A stretch of 64,000 nucleotides of DNA from Pseudomonas sp. NBRC 111124. Lineage in GTDB: Bacteria; Pseudomonadota; Gammaproteobacteria; Pseudomonadales; Pseudomonadaceae. Numbering within the stretch: position 1 is the stretch's first letter; each line of letters starts with the position of its first letter. Positions 35,148 to 44,875 of this stretch are shown in pieces. The notes under the pieces were generated by a model. That model made no database searches and had not been told where the DNA came from. It saw only the letters and a program-made list of their open reading frames with translations. Location of the stretch: positions 62,001 through 126,000 of the forward strand of contig NZ_BCBA01000016.1 in assembly GCF_001320245.1 (NCBI RefSeq). The letters run 5' to 3'. A program made the translations under genes and the position numbers.

Positions 35148-36449
35148 TTACTGCGTAGGATCGATCTTTTCTGATCCCTGGCTCAGGTCAACCTGAAAAC
35201 GGCAGCCATGGGGAGCCGTTGAGCTCAGCGTCACTCGCCAGCCCTGGTCATCGCAGATCCGCTGCACCAGCGACAGGCCCAGGCCTAGACCCTCGCCGCG
35301 CCGCTCTTCACCGCGCACGAAGGGCTGGAACATCGCCTCGCGCTGCTCCTCCGGAATACCCACGCCACTGTCCTCGACACTGAAACCGTTGGCCTCCAGG
35401 CTCAGGCGAATGTAACCGCTATCGGTGTAATGCGCGGCATTGCGCAGCAGGTTGCCCATTACCGATTGCAGGAAGGTGGCGTTGTACAGCAAGGGGCCTG
35501 CACTGACCTGGCCATCGAAATACAGCGCCAGGCCTTTCTGCTCGATGGTGTCGCGCCACACCCCGACCAAGTCATCGGCCACTTCGCGCAGGGTTGCCTG
35601 GGACGCCACGGCCCCTTGGTCACGCTGGGCACGCGCCAGCATCAGGAAGGTCTTGACCAGCTCGCGCATCTCTTCCGTGGCACGGGCGATGCGCTCCACC
35701 TGGCTGCGCGCGCGGGTATCCAGATTGGGGTTTTCCATCAGCAGTTCGCACGAGGTGGCGAGCACCATCAGCGGGGTGCGCAGTTCATGGCTGACATCAC
35801 TGGTGAACAAACGCTCGCGGGTCAGCGCATCGCGCAAACGGCCCAGGGTATCGTCGAACGCCACCGCCAACTGGCCGACTTCGTCGGCCGCGTAGTCCGG
35901 TGCCAACGGCGGCGCCAGGCCAAGCAATTGATCACGATGGCGAACCTGCCGGGCCAAGCGGATGACCGGTGCCATCACCCTGCGCGCCAGCAGCCAGCCG
36001 AGCACCACCGCCAATACCAGGCTGAGCACGAAGCCCACCACCACGACGGCGAACAGCACGCGCTCGCGCTCCTCGAAATCGCTCTGGTCCTGCAACAGCA
36101 CATAGCGGCGACCATCGACGATCTCGACCATCGCGTGGTAGGACAACTGGTCGCGAAACACCTCATGGAAGCCGACATCGAGGTGTCGCAGGTCCTTGGG
36201 CAGCTCGAAATCGTCACGCCCGCCACTGAAATAGAACAGTTGGTCAGGCCGTGGCCTGTGGCTCCAGTCACTGACGCTGTCCATGCGCAGCAGGCGCTGC
36301 AGGTCGCCGCCGAGCACCGATGAAATCAGACGCTCCTCGACCAGGTGCACGGTGGCGACAATACCGAAGGCGAAGGCGCCGGCCACCAGCGCACTCATCA
36401 ACGCAAAGGCGATGATGATGCGCTGGGCAAGGCTTTGCTTAAACTCCAT
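35148..36449 (-). CDS. colS: Sensor histidine kinase ColS
   Basis: A 433-aa membrane kinase that senses excess Fe(III)/Zn and phosphorylates ColR. It has TM1 (residues 10-31), a periplasmic loop with metal-ligand candidates E38, E96, E126 and E129 (ExxE in FEERER), TM2 (132-152), HAMP, the H-box SHELRTPLMVL, N-box NLLRNAAHY, and G-boxes VEDSGVGIP and GEGLGLGLSL. The glutamate positions agree with those reported for P. putida ColS (from memory). ATG 36449 overlaps the end of colR by 11 bases and gives a normal N-terminus. Two upstream in-frame codons lie inside colR. Confidence 0.92.
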   Translation of the reverse strand: MEFKQSLAQRIIIAFALMSALVAGAFAFGIVATVHLVEERLISSVLGGDLQRLLRMDSVSDWSHRPRPDQLFYFSGGRDDFELPKDLRHLDVGFHEVFRDQLSYHAMVEIVDGRRYVLLQDQSDFEERERVLFAVVVVGFVLSLVLAVVLGWLLARRVMAPVIRLARQVRHRDQLLGLAPPLAPDYAADEVGQLAVAFDDTLGRLRDALTRERLFTSDVSHELRTPLMVLATSCELLMENPNLDTRARSQVERIARATEEMRELVKTFLMLARAQRDQGAVASQATLREVADDLVGVWRDTIEQKGLALYFDGQVSAGPLLYNATFLQSVMGNLLRNAAHYTDSGYIRLSLEANGFSVEDSGVGIPEEQREAMFQPFVRGEERRGEGLGLGLSLVQRICDDQGWRVTLSSTAPHGCRFQVDLSQGSEKIDPTQ

Positions 36450-37122
36450 CGCGGCCCTCGGCGAGGCGATAGCCGACGCCATGGACGGTATGCAACAGCG
36501 GTTTTTCGAACGGTTTGTCGATCACTTGGCGCAGCTGGTGCACATGGCTGCGCAGGCTGTCGCTGTCAGGGCAGTCATCGCCCCACAGGGCTTCCTCAAG
36601 CACCTCGCGGCGCAGCACGTGCGGGCTCTTCTGCATCAGTACGGCGAGCAGCTTGAGGCCGACCGGGTTGAGCTTGAGCAAGCGGCCCTGGCGGGTCACT
36701 TCGAGGGTATCGAGGTCGTAGCTCAAGTCCGCCACCTGCAGGGTACGGCGGCCGCCGCCCTGGGCCCGGCGCAGTACGGCTTCGATGCGTGCGGCCAGCT
36801 CGGACAGGGCAAACGGCTTGAGCAAGTAATCGTCGGCACCAGAACGGAAGCCCTGCAGGCGATCGTCCAGCTGGTCACGGGCCGTCAGCATGATCACCGG
36901 GGTATCACGGCGGGCATCCTCGCGCAGGCGCTTGCACAGGGTATAGCCATCAATGCCCGGCAGCATGATGTCGAGGACGATCAGGTCGTAGTGCTCGGTG
37001 GCGGCCAGGTGCAGGCCCGAGAGGCCGTCCTGGGCGCAGTCGACGGTGTAGCCCTTCATGCCCAGATAATCGGCAAGGTTGGCGAGAATATCGCGGTTGT
37101 CTTCAACCAAAAGAATACGCAT
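36439..37122 (-). CDS. colR: Response regulator ColR
   Basis: A 227-aa OmpR-family regulator. The receiver domain has the acidic pocket (E7, D8), phospho-acceptor D51 (LIVLDIMLPG), T79-region LTA and K101-region LLKPF. The winged-helix output domain ends HTVHGVGYRL. ColR controls genes for outer-membrane integrity and metal tolerance. It is the first gene of colRS and is divergent from the PAP2 phosphatase gene, which carries a perfect ColR-box match in the shared region. Confidence 0.93.
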   Translation of the reverse strand: MRILLVEDNRDILANLADYLGMKGYTVDCAQDGLSGLHLAATEHYDLIVLDIMLPGIDGYTLCKRLREDARRDTPVIMLTARDQLDDRLQGFRSGADDYLLKPFALSELAARIEAVLRRAQGGGRRTLQVADLSYDLDTLEVTRQGRLLKLNPVGLKLLAVLMQKSPHVLRREVLEEALWGDDCPDSDSLRSHVHQLRQVIDKPFEKPLLHTVHGVGYRLAEGRDGV

Positions 37123-37218
37123 CGGGTTCTCCTGTGCGGCGCTTCGCTACGGTGCGCGGCAGGCGCAGCTTAAGGCCATCGCCGGTACTGTGCCAGCCCC
37201 TGAGCAAATTCAGCGAAC

Positions 37219-37234
37219 TTGACAGTTTTTTCAC
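37219..37234 (+). promoter_or_regulatory. ColR box upstream of the PAP2 phosphatase
   Basis: TTGACAGTTTTTTCAC fits every constrained position of the ColR consensus YYNASNNYTTTTTCAC (consensus recalled, not computed here). It ends 68 bases before the PAP2 start. Confidence 0.72.
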
Positions 37235-37302
37235 TGATCCTTCACGGACAGAGGATAGCGGGCGCACGACAATGCCCGGTCTTTTTACCCCCTGGAGTCG
37301 TC

Positions 37303-38031
37303 ATGCAACAACGCACTCGTCCGCGTCCGATCAATTTCTGGCTGTACCTGGGCATACCACTGGCGGTTGCCGCGGCCCTGCTACTGTTGGAACTGACCTC
37401 GGTCGACATGGACGTCGCCAACCTGTTCTTCGACCCCGCCGCAGGGCAATTCATCGGTCGTCACAGCTACCTGTTGGAAACCATCATGCATGACCGGGTG
37501 AAGCAAGGCGTGATCCTGCTTGGCCTGATCTCGCTGGGCGCGTTCGCCTCGAGCTTCTTCTGGAAGCGCCTGTTCAGCTGGCGCCGCGAGCTGGGTTGCC
37601 TGGTGCTGGCGCTGGGGCTATCAACCGCCTTCGTCACGCCGCTGAAGAAGGTGACCCAGGTGCAATGCCCCTGGAGCCTGACCCAGTTCGGCGGCAAGGA
37701 AACGTACAGCGAACTGCTGCAGCATCGCCCGGCCACTGACAAGCCAGGCCTTTGCTGGCCGGGTGGGCATGCGGCGACCGGGTTCTGCTTGTTCGGGCTG
37801 TTCTTCATGCTGCGTGACCGCAAGCCGAAGCTGGCGCGGGTGGCGTTCGCGGTGGCACTGGTGACCGGCTCGGCGCTGGGGCTGGGGCGGATGCTGCAGG
37901 GCGCCCACTTTCTGTCGCATAACGTGTGGACGGCGGTGTTCTGCTGGTTGATCGGCTTGGGGTCGTACTACCTGGTGCTGTATCGCAAGGGCATGGCCGA
38001 AGTGCCAGTCGGCGAGCATCGCACTGCCTGA
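37303..38031 (+). CDS. PAP2-family membrane phosphatase
   Basis: A 242-aa protein with about six transmembrane helices and the PAP2 active-site layout in the variant form of its subfamily: K-x6-CP (KKVTQVQCPW), GGHAATGF in place of PSGH, and GRMLQGAHFLSHNVW in place of SR-x5-H-x3-D. Related enzymes remove or transfer phosphate on lipid A or undecaprenyl-pyrophosphate on the periplasmic face. TGGAG precedes the ATG at 37303. An upstream in-frame codon at 37219 lies within the ColR box. It is a likely ColR target. Confidence 0.87.
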   Translation: MQQRTRPRPINFWLYLGIPLAVAAALLLLELTSVDMDVANLFFDPAAGQFIGRHSYLLETIMHDRVKQGVILLGLISLGAFASSFFWKRLFSWRRELGCLVLALGLSTAFVTPLKKVTQVQCPWSLTQFGGKETYSELLQHRPATDKPGLCWPGGHAATGFCLFGLFFMLRDRKPKLARVAFAVALVTGSALGLGRMLQGAHFLSHNVWTAVFCWLIGLGSYYLVLYRKGMAEVPVGEHRTA

Positions 38032-38052
38032 TAGTGGGGTTGCACGAGAATG

Positions 38053-38081
38053 AAAAAGCCCCGCACTAGGCGGGGCTTTTT
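38053..38081. terminator. Bidirectional terminator between PAP2 gene and groEL
   Basis: A 12-bp stem (38053-38064 with 38070-38081) with A run on the left and T run on the right, which is able to end both convergent genes. Confidence 0.92.
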
Positions 38082-38105
38082 CTTGGTGCAGGGGGTAAGG
38101 CTGGC

Positions 38106-39755
<1,650 letters not shown>

Positions 39756-39797
39756 TTAATCCTTGAAAATCTTTGGAGTAACGGGAAGTCGGGGAAA

Positions 39798-40091
39798 TCA
39801 GCCTTCGATAACGGCGAGGATTTCGTTCTCGGCCATGACCAGCAGGTCTTCGCCATCGACTTTCACGGTGTTGCTGCCCGAGTAAGGGCCGAATACCACT
39901 TTGTCACCGACTTTAACGGCCAGCGCACGTACTTCGCCGTTTTCCAGAACGCGACCGGTGCCAACAGCAACGACTTCGCCGCGGTTTGGTTTTTCAGCGG
40001 CCGAACCCGGCAGGACGATACCGCCAGCGGTTTTCGATTCTTCTTCGCTGCGACGGATGACTACGCGGTCATGCAGAGGACGAAGCTTCAT
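39798..40091 (-). CDS. groES: Co-chaperonin GroES
   Basis: A 97-aa subunit of the heptameric lid of GroEL. Starts [14 protein letters not shown], with the mobile loop ([16 protein letters not shown]) that contacts GroEL. ATG at 40091 is the family start. The open frame begins earlier without conservation. It heads the heat-shock operon behind a sigma-32-like promoter. Confidence 0.98.
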   Translation of the reverse strand: MKLRPLHDRVVIRRSEEESKTAGGIVLPGSAAEKPNRGEVVAVGTGRVLENGEVRALAVKVGDKVVFGPYSGSNTVKVDGEDLLVMAENEILAVIEG

Positions 40092-40239
40092 TGTCGATCT
40101 CTCCCAAATTGTGGTTTTCATCGGCCGGTATCGACACCGGCGGGTTGATGCAGTCCGGCGTTGCCGGGGGTGGCCCGCAAAGGGCGAACCACCTGTGTCA
40201 TGACTGGTGTTGCCACCAGAAACCTTGCGGTGACCACAT

Positions 40240-40267
40240 ACATGAGGCCGCCATATTCAATTACAAG
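40240..40267 (-). promoter_or_regulatory. Sigma-32 heat-shock promoter of groESL
   Basis: On the minus strand CTTGTAA (6 of 7 to CTTGAAA), a 13-base spacer and CCTCATGT (7 of 8 to CCCCATNT) lie about 150 bases before groES. Confidence 0.75.
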
Positions 40268-40304
40268 GCTTGATATGCAAAATTTTTCAGCCGGTTAAAA
40301 AACA

Positions 40305-40328
40305 CCGGGGCCGCTTGTGCGGCCCCGG
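40305..40328 (-). terminator. fxsA terminator
   Basis: A 10-bp GC stem (40305-40314 with 40319-40328) is followed on the minus strand by TGTTTTTT, placed 16 bases after the fxsA stop. Confidence 0.85.
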
Positions 40329-40343
40329 GGGTTACAGGTCTGG

Positions 40344-40805
40344 CTATTTGTCGCGGCGCTCGTACTCGCCTTCGATCACATTCGGGCGGTGCCCGCCATC
40401 ACGCGGCTGCGCCTGGAACGGGTCGTCCTGGAACGCGCGCTGGCGCAGGCTCTGGGCTTCGGCGCGCTCACGCATCTTGCGGGCGGCCAGGCGGCGGGTA
40501 AACGGCAACAGGCACAGCAGGCCCAGCACGTCGCTGATGAAGCCTGGCACCAGCAGCAGACCACCACCCACGGCCAGCATCAGGCCCTGGAACATGTCCT
40601 CGGCGGGCAGTTCGCCACGCTGCAGGCTTTCACGGGCACGCAGAGCGGTGGCCAAGCCGGCTATGCGCACCACCAGCACCCCCAGGGCAGAACCGGCGAT
40701 GATCAGCAGCAGCGCCGGGAAAAAACCGATGGCGCCGGCTACCTTGACGAAGACGAACAGTTCCAGCACCGGGAACAGTAGAAACAGCAATAGAAAAGCA
40801 CGCAT
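40344..40805 (-). CDS. fxsA: FxsA family membrane protein
   Basis: A 153-aa inner-membrane protein with four hydrophobic segments in the first 100 residues (LFLLFPVLELFVFVKVAG at the start, GGGLLLVPGFISDVLGLL later) and a charged cytoplasmic tail. E. coli FxsA suppresses F-exclusion of phage T7, and its cellular role is unclear. ATG at 40805 is preferred to TTG one codon earlier. GAGGA lies 9 bases upstream. Adjacency to groESL is conserved in pseudomonads. Confidence 0.9.
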   Translation of the reverse strand: MRAFLLLFLLFPVLELFVFVKVAGAIGFFPALLLIIAGSALGVLVVRIAGLATALRARESLQRGELPAEDMFQGLMLAVGGGLLLVPGFISDVLGLLCLLPFTRRLAARKMRERAEAQSLRQRAFQDDPFQAQPRDGGHRPNVIEGEYERRDK

Positions 40806-40872
40806 CAAAGCATTCCTCGTCGGAAGAGACCCTTCCTGTAAAAGCTACAGATGGATGCGTGCGCTTGGGTTT

Positions 40873-41604
40873 TCAAGCCTCGACTCCAGTCGTAGCTGGC
40901 CATTGGTCGGCGCGTGCCAGCAAAACAAGGGCTTCGCGAACTTGTGTCGGCGTGTTGCAAGAAGCGGGGAACGCTAACCAGTAGATGCCCTGCCCGATGC
41001 GCAGGTGCATGCCTTCGCTGTCGATGCCAACCATCTGCGCCGGCACGCTGCGCGGCAGGTCACTCAACTCGACGTAATGGGCGATGGCATTGGCATGGTC
41101 ACTGTTCATGTGCTTGATCATGCTGGCTTCGGCCTTGCCCGCGAACGGATTGGCCAGCGTCACCTGGTCGAGCCAGTGGATGGCACCGAAGCCGCCAATG
41201 TAGCGATGGCGCACCGGCTGCAGGACCCAGAAGTCGAAATCGTGGGCCTTGTGATAGTTGGCGGCGTCGGGAAAATAGCGGTAGTAGCGCTCGGCCGCTG
41301 CCTCGATGGCGGCCTCGTCGACCAGCTTGTGCGCCTCGGCCATGACCGTCAGGCGGCCGACAGCCTGCACGTCCTCTGCCTCGCGCTCACCCACCAGCAG
41401 CGAGCACTTGGGGTCTTTCTGCAGGTTGTGGGTGTGCTGGGCGATGCGGCTGATGAGGATCAGCGGATTGCCCTCGGCATCCAGGCAGTACGGCACCACG
41501 GAACCGAACGGGAAGCCGGGCATGGACTTGGAGTGGGTCGAGAGCACGCCGCGGTATTCCTTGAGCAGCAGTTCCCGGGCAGGGCGGATGGCGTTGGTAC
41601 TCAC
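40873..41604 (-). CDS. HugZ-family haem-utilisation/pyridoxamine-oxidase-like protein
   Basis: A 243-aa protein with an N-terminal split-barrel flavin-reductase-like domain (LSTHSKSMPGFPFGSVVPYCLD) and a C-terminal DUF2470 domain (MIKHMNSDHANAIAHYV) typical of HugZ, which binds or degrades haem. The GTG at 41604 is chosen because homologues begin close to ARELLLKEYRGVLST. An ATG 16 codons upstream (41652) is possible. It is encoded alone, with no haem-uptake genes nearby. Haem binding is inferred from the family. Confidence 0.82.
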   Translation of the reverse strand: MSTNAIRPARELLLKEYRGVLSTHSKSMPGFPFGSVVPYCLDAEGNPLILISRIAQHTHNLQKDPKCSLLVGEREAEDVQAVGRLTVMAEAHKLVDEAAIEAAAERYYRYFPDAANYHKAHDFDFWVLQPVRHRYIGGFGAIHWLDQVTLANPFAGKAEASMIKHMNSDHANAIAHYVELSDLPRSVPAQMVGIDSEGMHLRIGQGIYWLAFPASCNTPTQVREALVLLARADQWPATTGVEA

Positions 41605-41696
41605 TTGGGCGCGGCTCCTGGCGGCGGACTGGATGGGTGACAAGATAAGCATTATCACATCCAGTGCCAATGGGGCTGCTGCGCAGCCCCGGCGTT

Positions 41697-42707
41697 TTAC
41701 CAGGTCACACCGAAGCCAGCGGTATAGCGGGTCTTGTCCAGGTCACTGTCCCGCGTACCGGTGATGATGTCCTTCTCTGCCTTGAGGTTGAGCGATGCCC
41801 ATTCGGTGACCTTGTAGCGCAGCCCCAGCTCGGCATCCAGCGAGTAATCGGCCACGCCGCCCAGCGGCTTGGCAAACTCGCCATTGGTGAACAACTGGAC
41901 TTTCTTGCCGATCAGGTAGCGGGTGTAGTCCCACTTCACCGCCGCCGAGTAGAAGTTGTCCTTGGCACCGTCCTGGTACTCGAAATCGGTACGGTTGATC
42001 AGCGACCCCAGCGAGAACGCGCCCAGCTCGTCATCCCAGAACTGGTAGCCCGGGCCGGTACCGACCGTGCGCTGACGAGCCAGGTCCTCGATGCGGTCAC
42101 GCTTGTATTCCATACGCCCCTGCCAGAACCACTTCTCGGTGATGAAGCGGTCGAGCGCGTACTCGGCGCTCCAGTTGTCGGTAGTGGTGACGTCGTCCTT
42201 GGATTCGCGGTTGTATTCGCCTTCGGCATTGTGCCGCCAGCGCCCGTGGCGGGCAGTCGTCTTGAAGTCGACATCGTAATCGTCGCTGTCGGTCTCGGCG
42301 CGCTTGTAGTCCATGGCCACGTCGACGTTACCCTTCCAGATGAAGTCCTCTACCAGCGGTTTGGGCTTCATGATCTGCTGGACACTGGCCAGGTCGACGG
42401 TCTTGGGCGCCTCGCCATTGGCCAGGGTGACCTTGCCAGGTTCAGCGGCTTTGAGCGACTTCGCCTTTTCGCCGGTGTAGGCGTCCTGCTTGACCAGCAG
42501 TTCCTGGTCGCTTTCCAACGTCTGGACCTGTTTCCAGTCCAGCGAGATCGAGCCGCCATACGGGGTTTCCAGCAGCAACTTGCCACCGTCGAAAACACGG
42601 ATTTTGCCGCTGAGCCGGTCGCCGTTCTTCATCCACACGGTGTCGGCGAACGCCGGGGCGGCGCACAGGGAAGCGGTCAACAGGCAAAGCAAGGATCTAG
42701 AATACAT
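41697..42707 (-). CDS. DUF481 outer-membrane barrel-like protein
   Basis: A 336-aa exported protein with a 21-residue signal peptide, a small N-terminal SH3/LSm-like part (VWMKNGDRLSGKI ... LLLETPYGGSISLDW) and a C-terminal DUF481 barrel of alternating strands (GRMEYKRDRIEDLARQRTVG) ending in YTAGFGVTW, an aromatic residue as expected for outer-membrane insertion. The function is unknown. ATG at 42707 gives the signal peptide, and the longer open frame does not. It is divergent from the alkyltransferase-like gene. Confidence 0.85.
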   Translation of the reverse strand: MYSRSLLCLLTASLCAAPAFADTVWMKNGDRLSGKIRVFDGGKLLLETPYGGSISLDWKQVQTLESDQELLVKQDAYTGEKAKSLKAAEPGKVTLANGEAPKTVDLASVQQIMKPKPLVEDFIWKGNVDVAMDYKRAETDSDDYDVDFKTTARHGRWRHNAEGEYNRESKDDVTTTDNWSAEYALDRFITEKWFWQGRMEYKRDRIEDLARQRTVGTGPGYQFWDDELGAFSLGSLINRTDFEYQDGAKDNFYSAAVKWDYTRYLIGKKVQLFTNGEFAKPLGGVADYSLDAELGLRYKVTEWASLNLKAEKDIITGTRDSDLDKTRYTAGFGVTW

Positions 42708-42860
42708 AAGCGCGCTACAGGTTCGATTTGACGAAAAAAGCCGGGCATTATCCAGATACCGACGACCAGAGCAAGGACAGACCCAGGAGTATGCCGTTGA
42801 GTTCAACTCTCATTTGCCGCGACCACTCGTCCGGTTTCATCTCAGCGCAGGGCTGCCCTG

Positions 42861-43214
42861 GTGTCTGAGGGATATGTACACACACAGGATTCGCCTGAAG
42901 CCCGACGAACGGCACTGTATTCAGTGCTTGGCCAGGTACCTGAGGGCAAGGTGGTCAGCTATGGCCAGCTCGCGGAACTGGCGGGGCTTGGCCGGGCAGC
43001 ACGTTGGGTGGGCCGCACCCTCGGGCAGTTGCCAACCGATACTCGCCTGCCCTGGCACCGGGTACTCGGCGCAGGCGGGCGGCTGAGCCTGGCGTTGGGC
43101 ACGCCTTCGGGCGATGAACAGCGGGCCAGACTGCGCGCAGAGGGTGTGAACGTGACCAATAATCGTGTGGATATGACACGCCATGGCTGGCGCCCGATGG
43201 AGCACAGCGGTTAG
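42861..43214 (+). CDS. Alkyltransferase-like protein (ATL)
   Basis: A 117-aa protein of the MGMT fold in which the alkyl-accepting cysteine of PCHRV is replaced by tryptophan: PWHRV at 64-68. The helix-turn-helix region VVSYGQLAELAGLGRAARWVGRTL and the SLALG segment are as in E. coli Atl (YbaZ). Such proteins bind O6-alkylguanine without repairing it and direct nucleotide-excision repair to the lesion. A GTG start at 42861 gives the usual length. No in-frame ATG is nearby. Confidence 0.88.
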   Translation: MSEGYVHTQDSPEARRTALYSVLGQVPEGKVVSYGQLAELAGLGRAARWVGRTLGQLPTDTRLPWHRVLGAGGRLSLALGTPSGDEQRARLRAEGVNVTNNRVDMTRHGWRPMEHSG

Positions 43215-43257
43215 AGTGCGCGCTTTGTTTTCGCAAATTTGAGGCAGATGTTGGCCC

Positions 43258-44805
43258 ATGCCCCGTAAAACCTGGCGCGCTGCGCTCGCTGCCTATGCCA
43301 GCCCGTCAACCTTGGTACTTTTGCTGCTCGGCTTTGCTGCCGGTCTGCCCTACATGCTGGTGTTCTCGACCCTGTCGGTGTGGCTGCGCGAAGCGGGCGT
43401 GGCCCGTGAAACCATTGGCTACGCCAGTCTGATCGGCCTGGCCTATGCCTTCAAATGGGTCTGGTCGCCACTGCTCGACCAGTGGCGTCTGCCGCTGCTT
43501 GGCGGCCTGGGCCGTCGGCGTTCGTGGCTGCTGTTGTCGCAATCGCTGGTGGTGATCGGCCTGGTCGGCATGAGCCTGTGCGACCCGCAGCAACACCTTT
43601 CCTGGCTGATTGCCCTGGCGGTGCTGGTGGCTTTCGCCTCCGCCACCCAGGACATCGCCGTCGATGCCTATCGCCTCGAGATTGCCGACGATCAGCGCCA
43701 GGCAGCCCTCGCCGCCAGCTACATGGCCGGTTACCGGGTCGCTGCCCTGCTCGCCACCGCAGGCGCGCTGTTCTTCGCCGAATGGTTCGGTTCCACCGGC
43801 TTCAGCTACCTGCACAAGGCCTGGGCCGGCACCTACGTGCTGTTCGGCGTGATGATGCTGCCAGCATTGTTCACCACCCTGGTGATGCGTGAGCCATCGG
43901 TGCCGATGCGCACCCAGCTGTCGGCCGCGCGCTACGGCCTGATGCATCAGATGGCCTCGGTATTCGTGTTGATCATCCTGCTGGTGTCGGTACCGGCCAG
44001 CTTCACCCAGATGTTCAACACCGGCTGGTCGAGCGTGATTTCCGGCGACGCGACGCCGCTCGACCTGCTGCTCGAAGACCGTGCCTTCCTGCGCCTGATC
44101 CTCTACGTGCTGCTGACCTGGGCCTGCCTTTCGGGTATGGGCCGACGCGGCCTGGCTCCGGTGCTGACACCAGTGCACGACTTCATCGCCCGTTACCGCT
44201 GGCAGGCCCTGCTGCTGCTCGGGCTGATCGCTACCTACCGCATGTCGGACACGGTCATGGGCGTCATGGCCAACGTGTTCTACATCGACATGGGCTTCAC
44301 CAAGGACCAGATCGCCAGCGTCAGCAAGGTTTTCGGCCTGATCATGACCTTGGTCGGTGCCGGCGTCGGCGGCTTGCTGATCGTGCGTTTCGGCATCCTG
44401 CCGATCCTGTTCATCGGCGGCGCGGCCTCGGCGGCCACCAACATCCTGTTCCTGATGTTGGCCGACATGGGGCCGAACCTTGAAATGCTGGTGGTGACCA
44501 TTTCCCTGGACAACTTCAGCTCCGGTCTGGCCACCTCGGCGTTCGTCGCCTACCTGTCGAGCCTCACCAACCTGAAGTTCTCGGCCACGCAATACGCGCT
44601 GCTCAGCTCGATCATGCTGTTGCTGCCGCGCCTGATCGGCGGCTATTCAGGGGTGATGGTGGAGAAGTACGGGTATCACGACTTCTTCCTGATCACTGCG
44701 CTGCTGGGGGTGCCCACGCTGATTCTGATCGCGCTGCACTGGCGCCAGGAAGTGAGCCGGGGAAAGCAGGTACCGGTGGATAACCCGGCAACTGAGCAGC
44801 CGTGA
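43258..44805 (+). CDS. ampG: Muropeptide permease AmpG
   Basis: A 515-aa MFS transporter with about 14 predicted transmembrane helices that imports GlcNAc-anhydromuropeptides for recycling. Loss of AmpG in pseudomonads lowers beta-lactamase induction. It begins LLLLGFAAGLPYMLVFSTLSVWLRE and has the KWVWSPLLDQW and SATQDIAVDAYRLE segments diagnostic of the family. It follows the alkyltransferase-like gene by 43 bases, and a REP palindrome lies after the stop. Confidence 0.92.
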   Translation: MPRKTWRAALAAYASPSTLVLLLLGFAAGLPYMLVFSTLSVWLREAGVARETIGYASLIGLAYAFKWVWSPLLDQWRLPLLGGLGRRRSWLLLSQSLVVIGLVGMSLCDPQQHLSWLIALAVLVAFASATQDIAVDAYRLEIADDQRQAALAASYMAGYRVAALLATAGALFFAEWFGSTGFSYLHKAWAGTYVLFGVMMLPALFTTLVMREPSVPMRTQLSAARYGLMHQMASVFVLIILLVSVPASFTQMFNTGWSSVISGDATPLDLLLEDRAFLRLILYVLLTWACLSGMGRRGLAPVLTPVHDFIARYRWQALLLLGLIATYRMSDTVMGVMANVFYIDMGFTKDQIASVSKVFGLIMTLVGAGVGGLLIVRFGILPILFIGGAASAATNILFLMLADMGPNLEMLVVTISLDNFSSGLATSAFVAYLSSLTNLKFSATQYALLSSIMLLLPRLIGGYSGVMVEKYGYHDFFLITALLGVPTLILIALHWRQEVSRGKQVPVDNPATEQP

Positions 44806-44816
44806 TAGTTCTCCAC

Positions 44817-44868
44817 TGCCTGCACCGGCCTCTTCGCGGGTTTACCCGCGAAAGGGCCGGTACAGGCA
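44817..44868. repeat. REP palindrome at convergent ends of ampG and the MFS exporter
   Basis: Near-perfect inverted arms TGCCTGCACCGGCC...GGGCCGGTACAGGCA with inner TTCGCGGG/CCCGCGAA and a TTTA loop. Probably also a bidirectional terminator. Confidence 0.85.
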
Positions 44869-44875
44869 ACAATGA

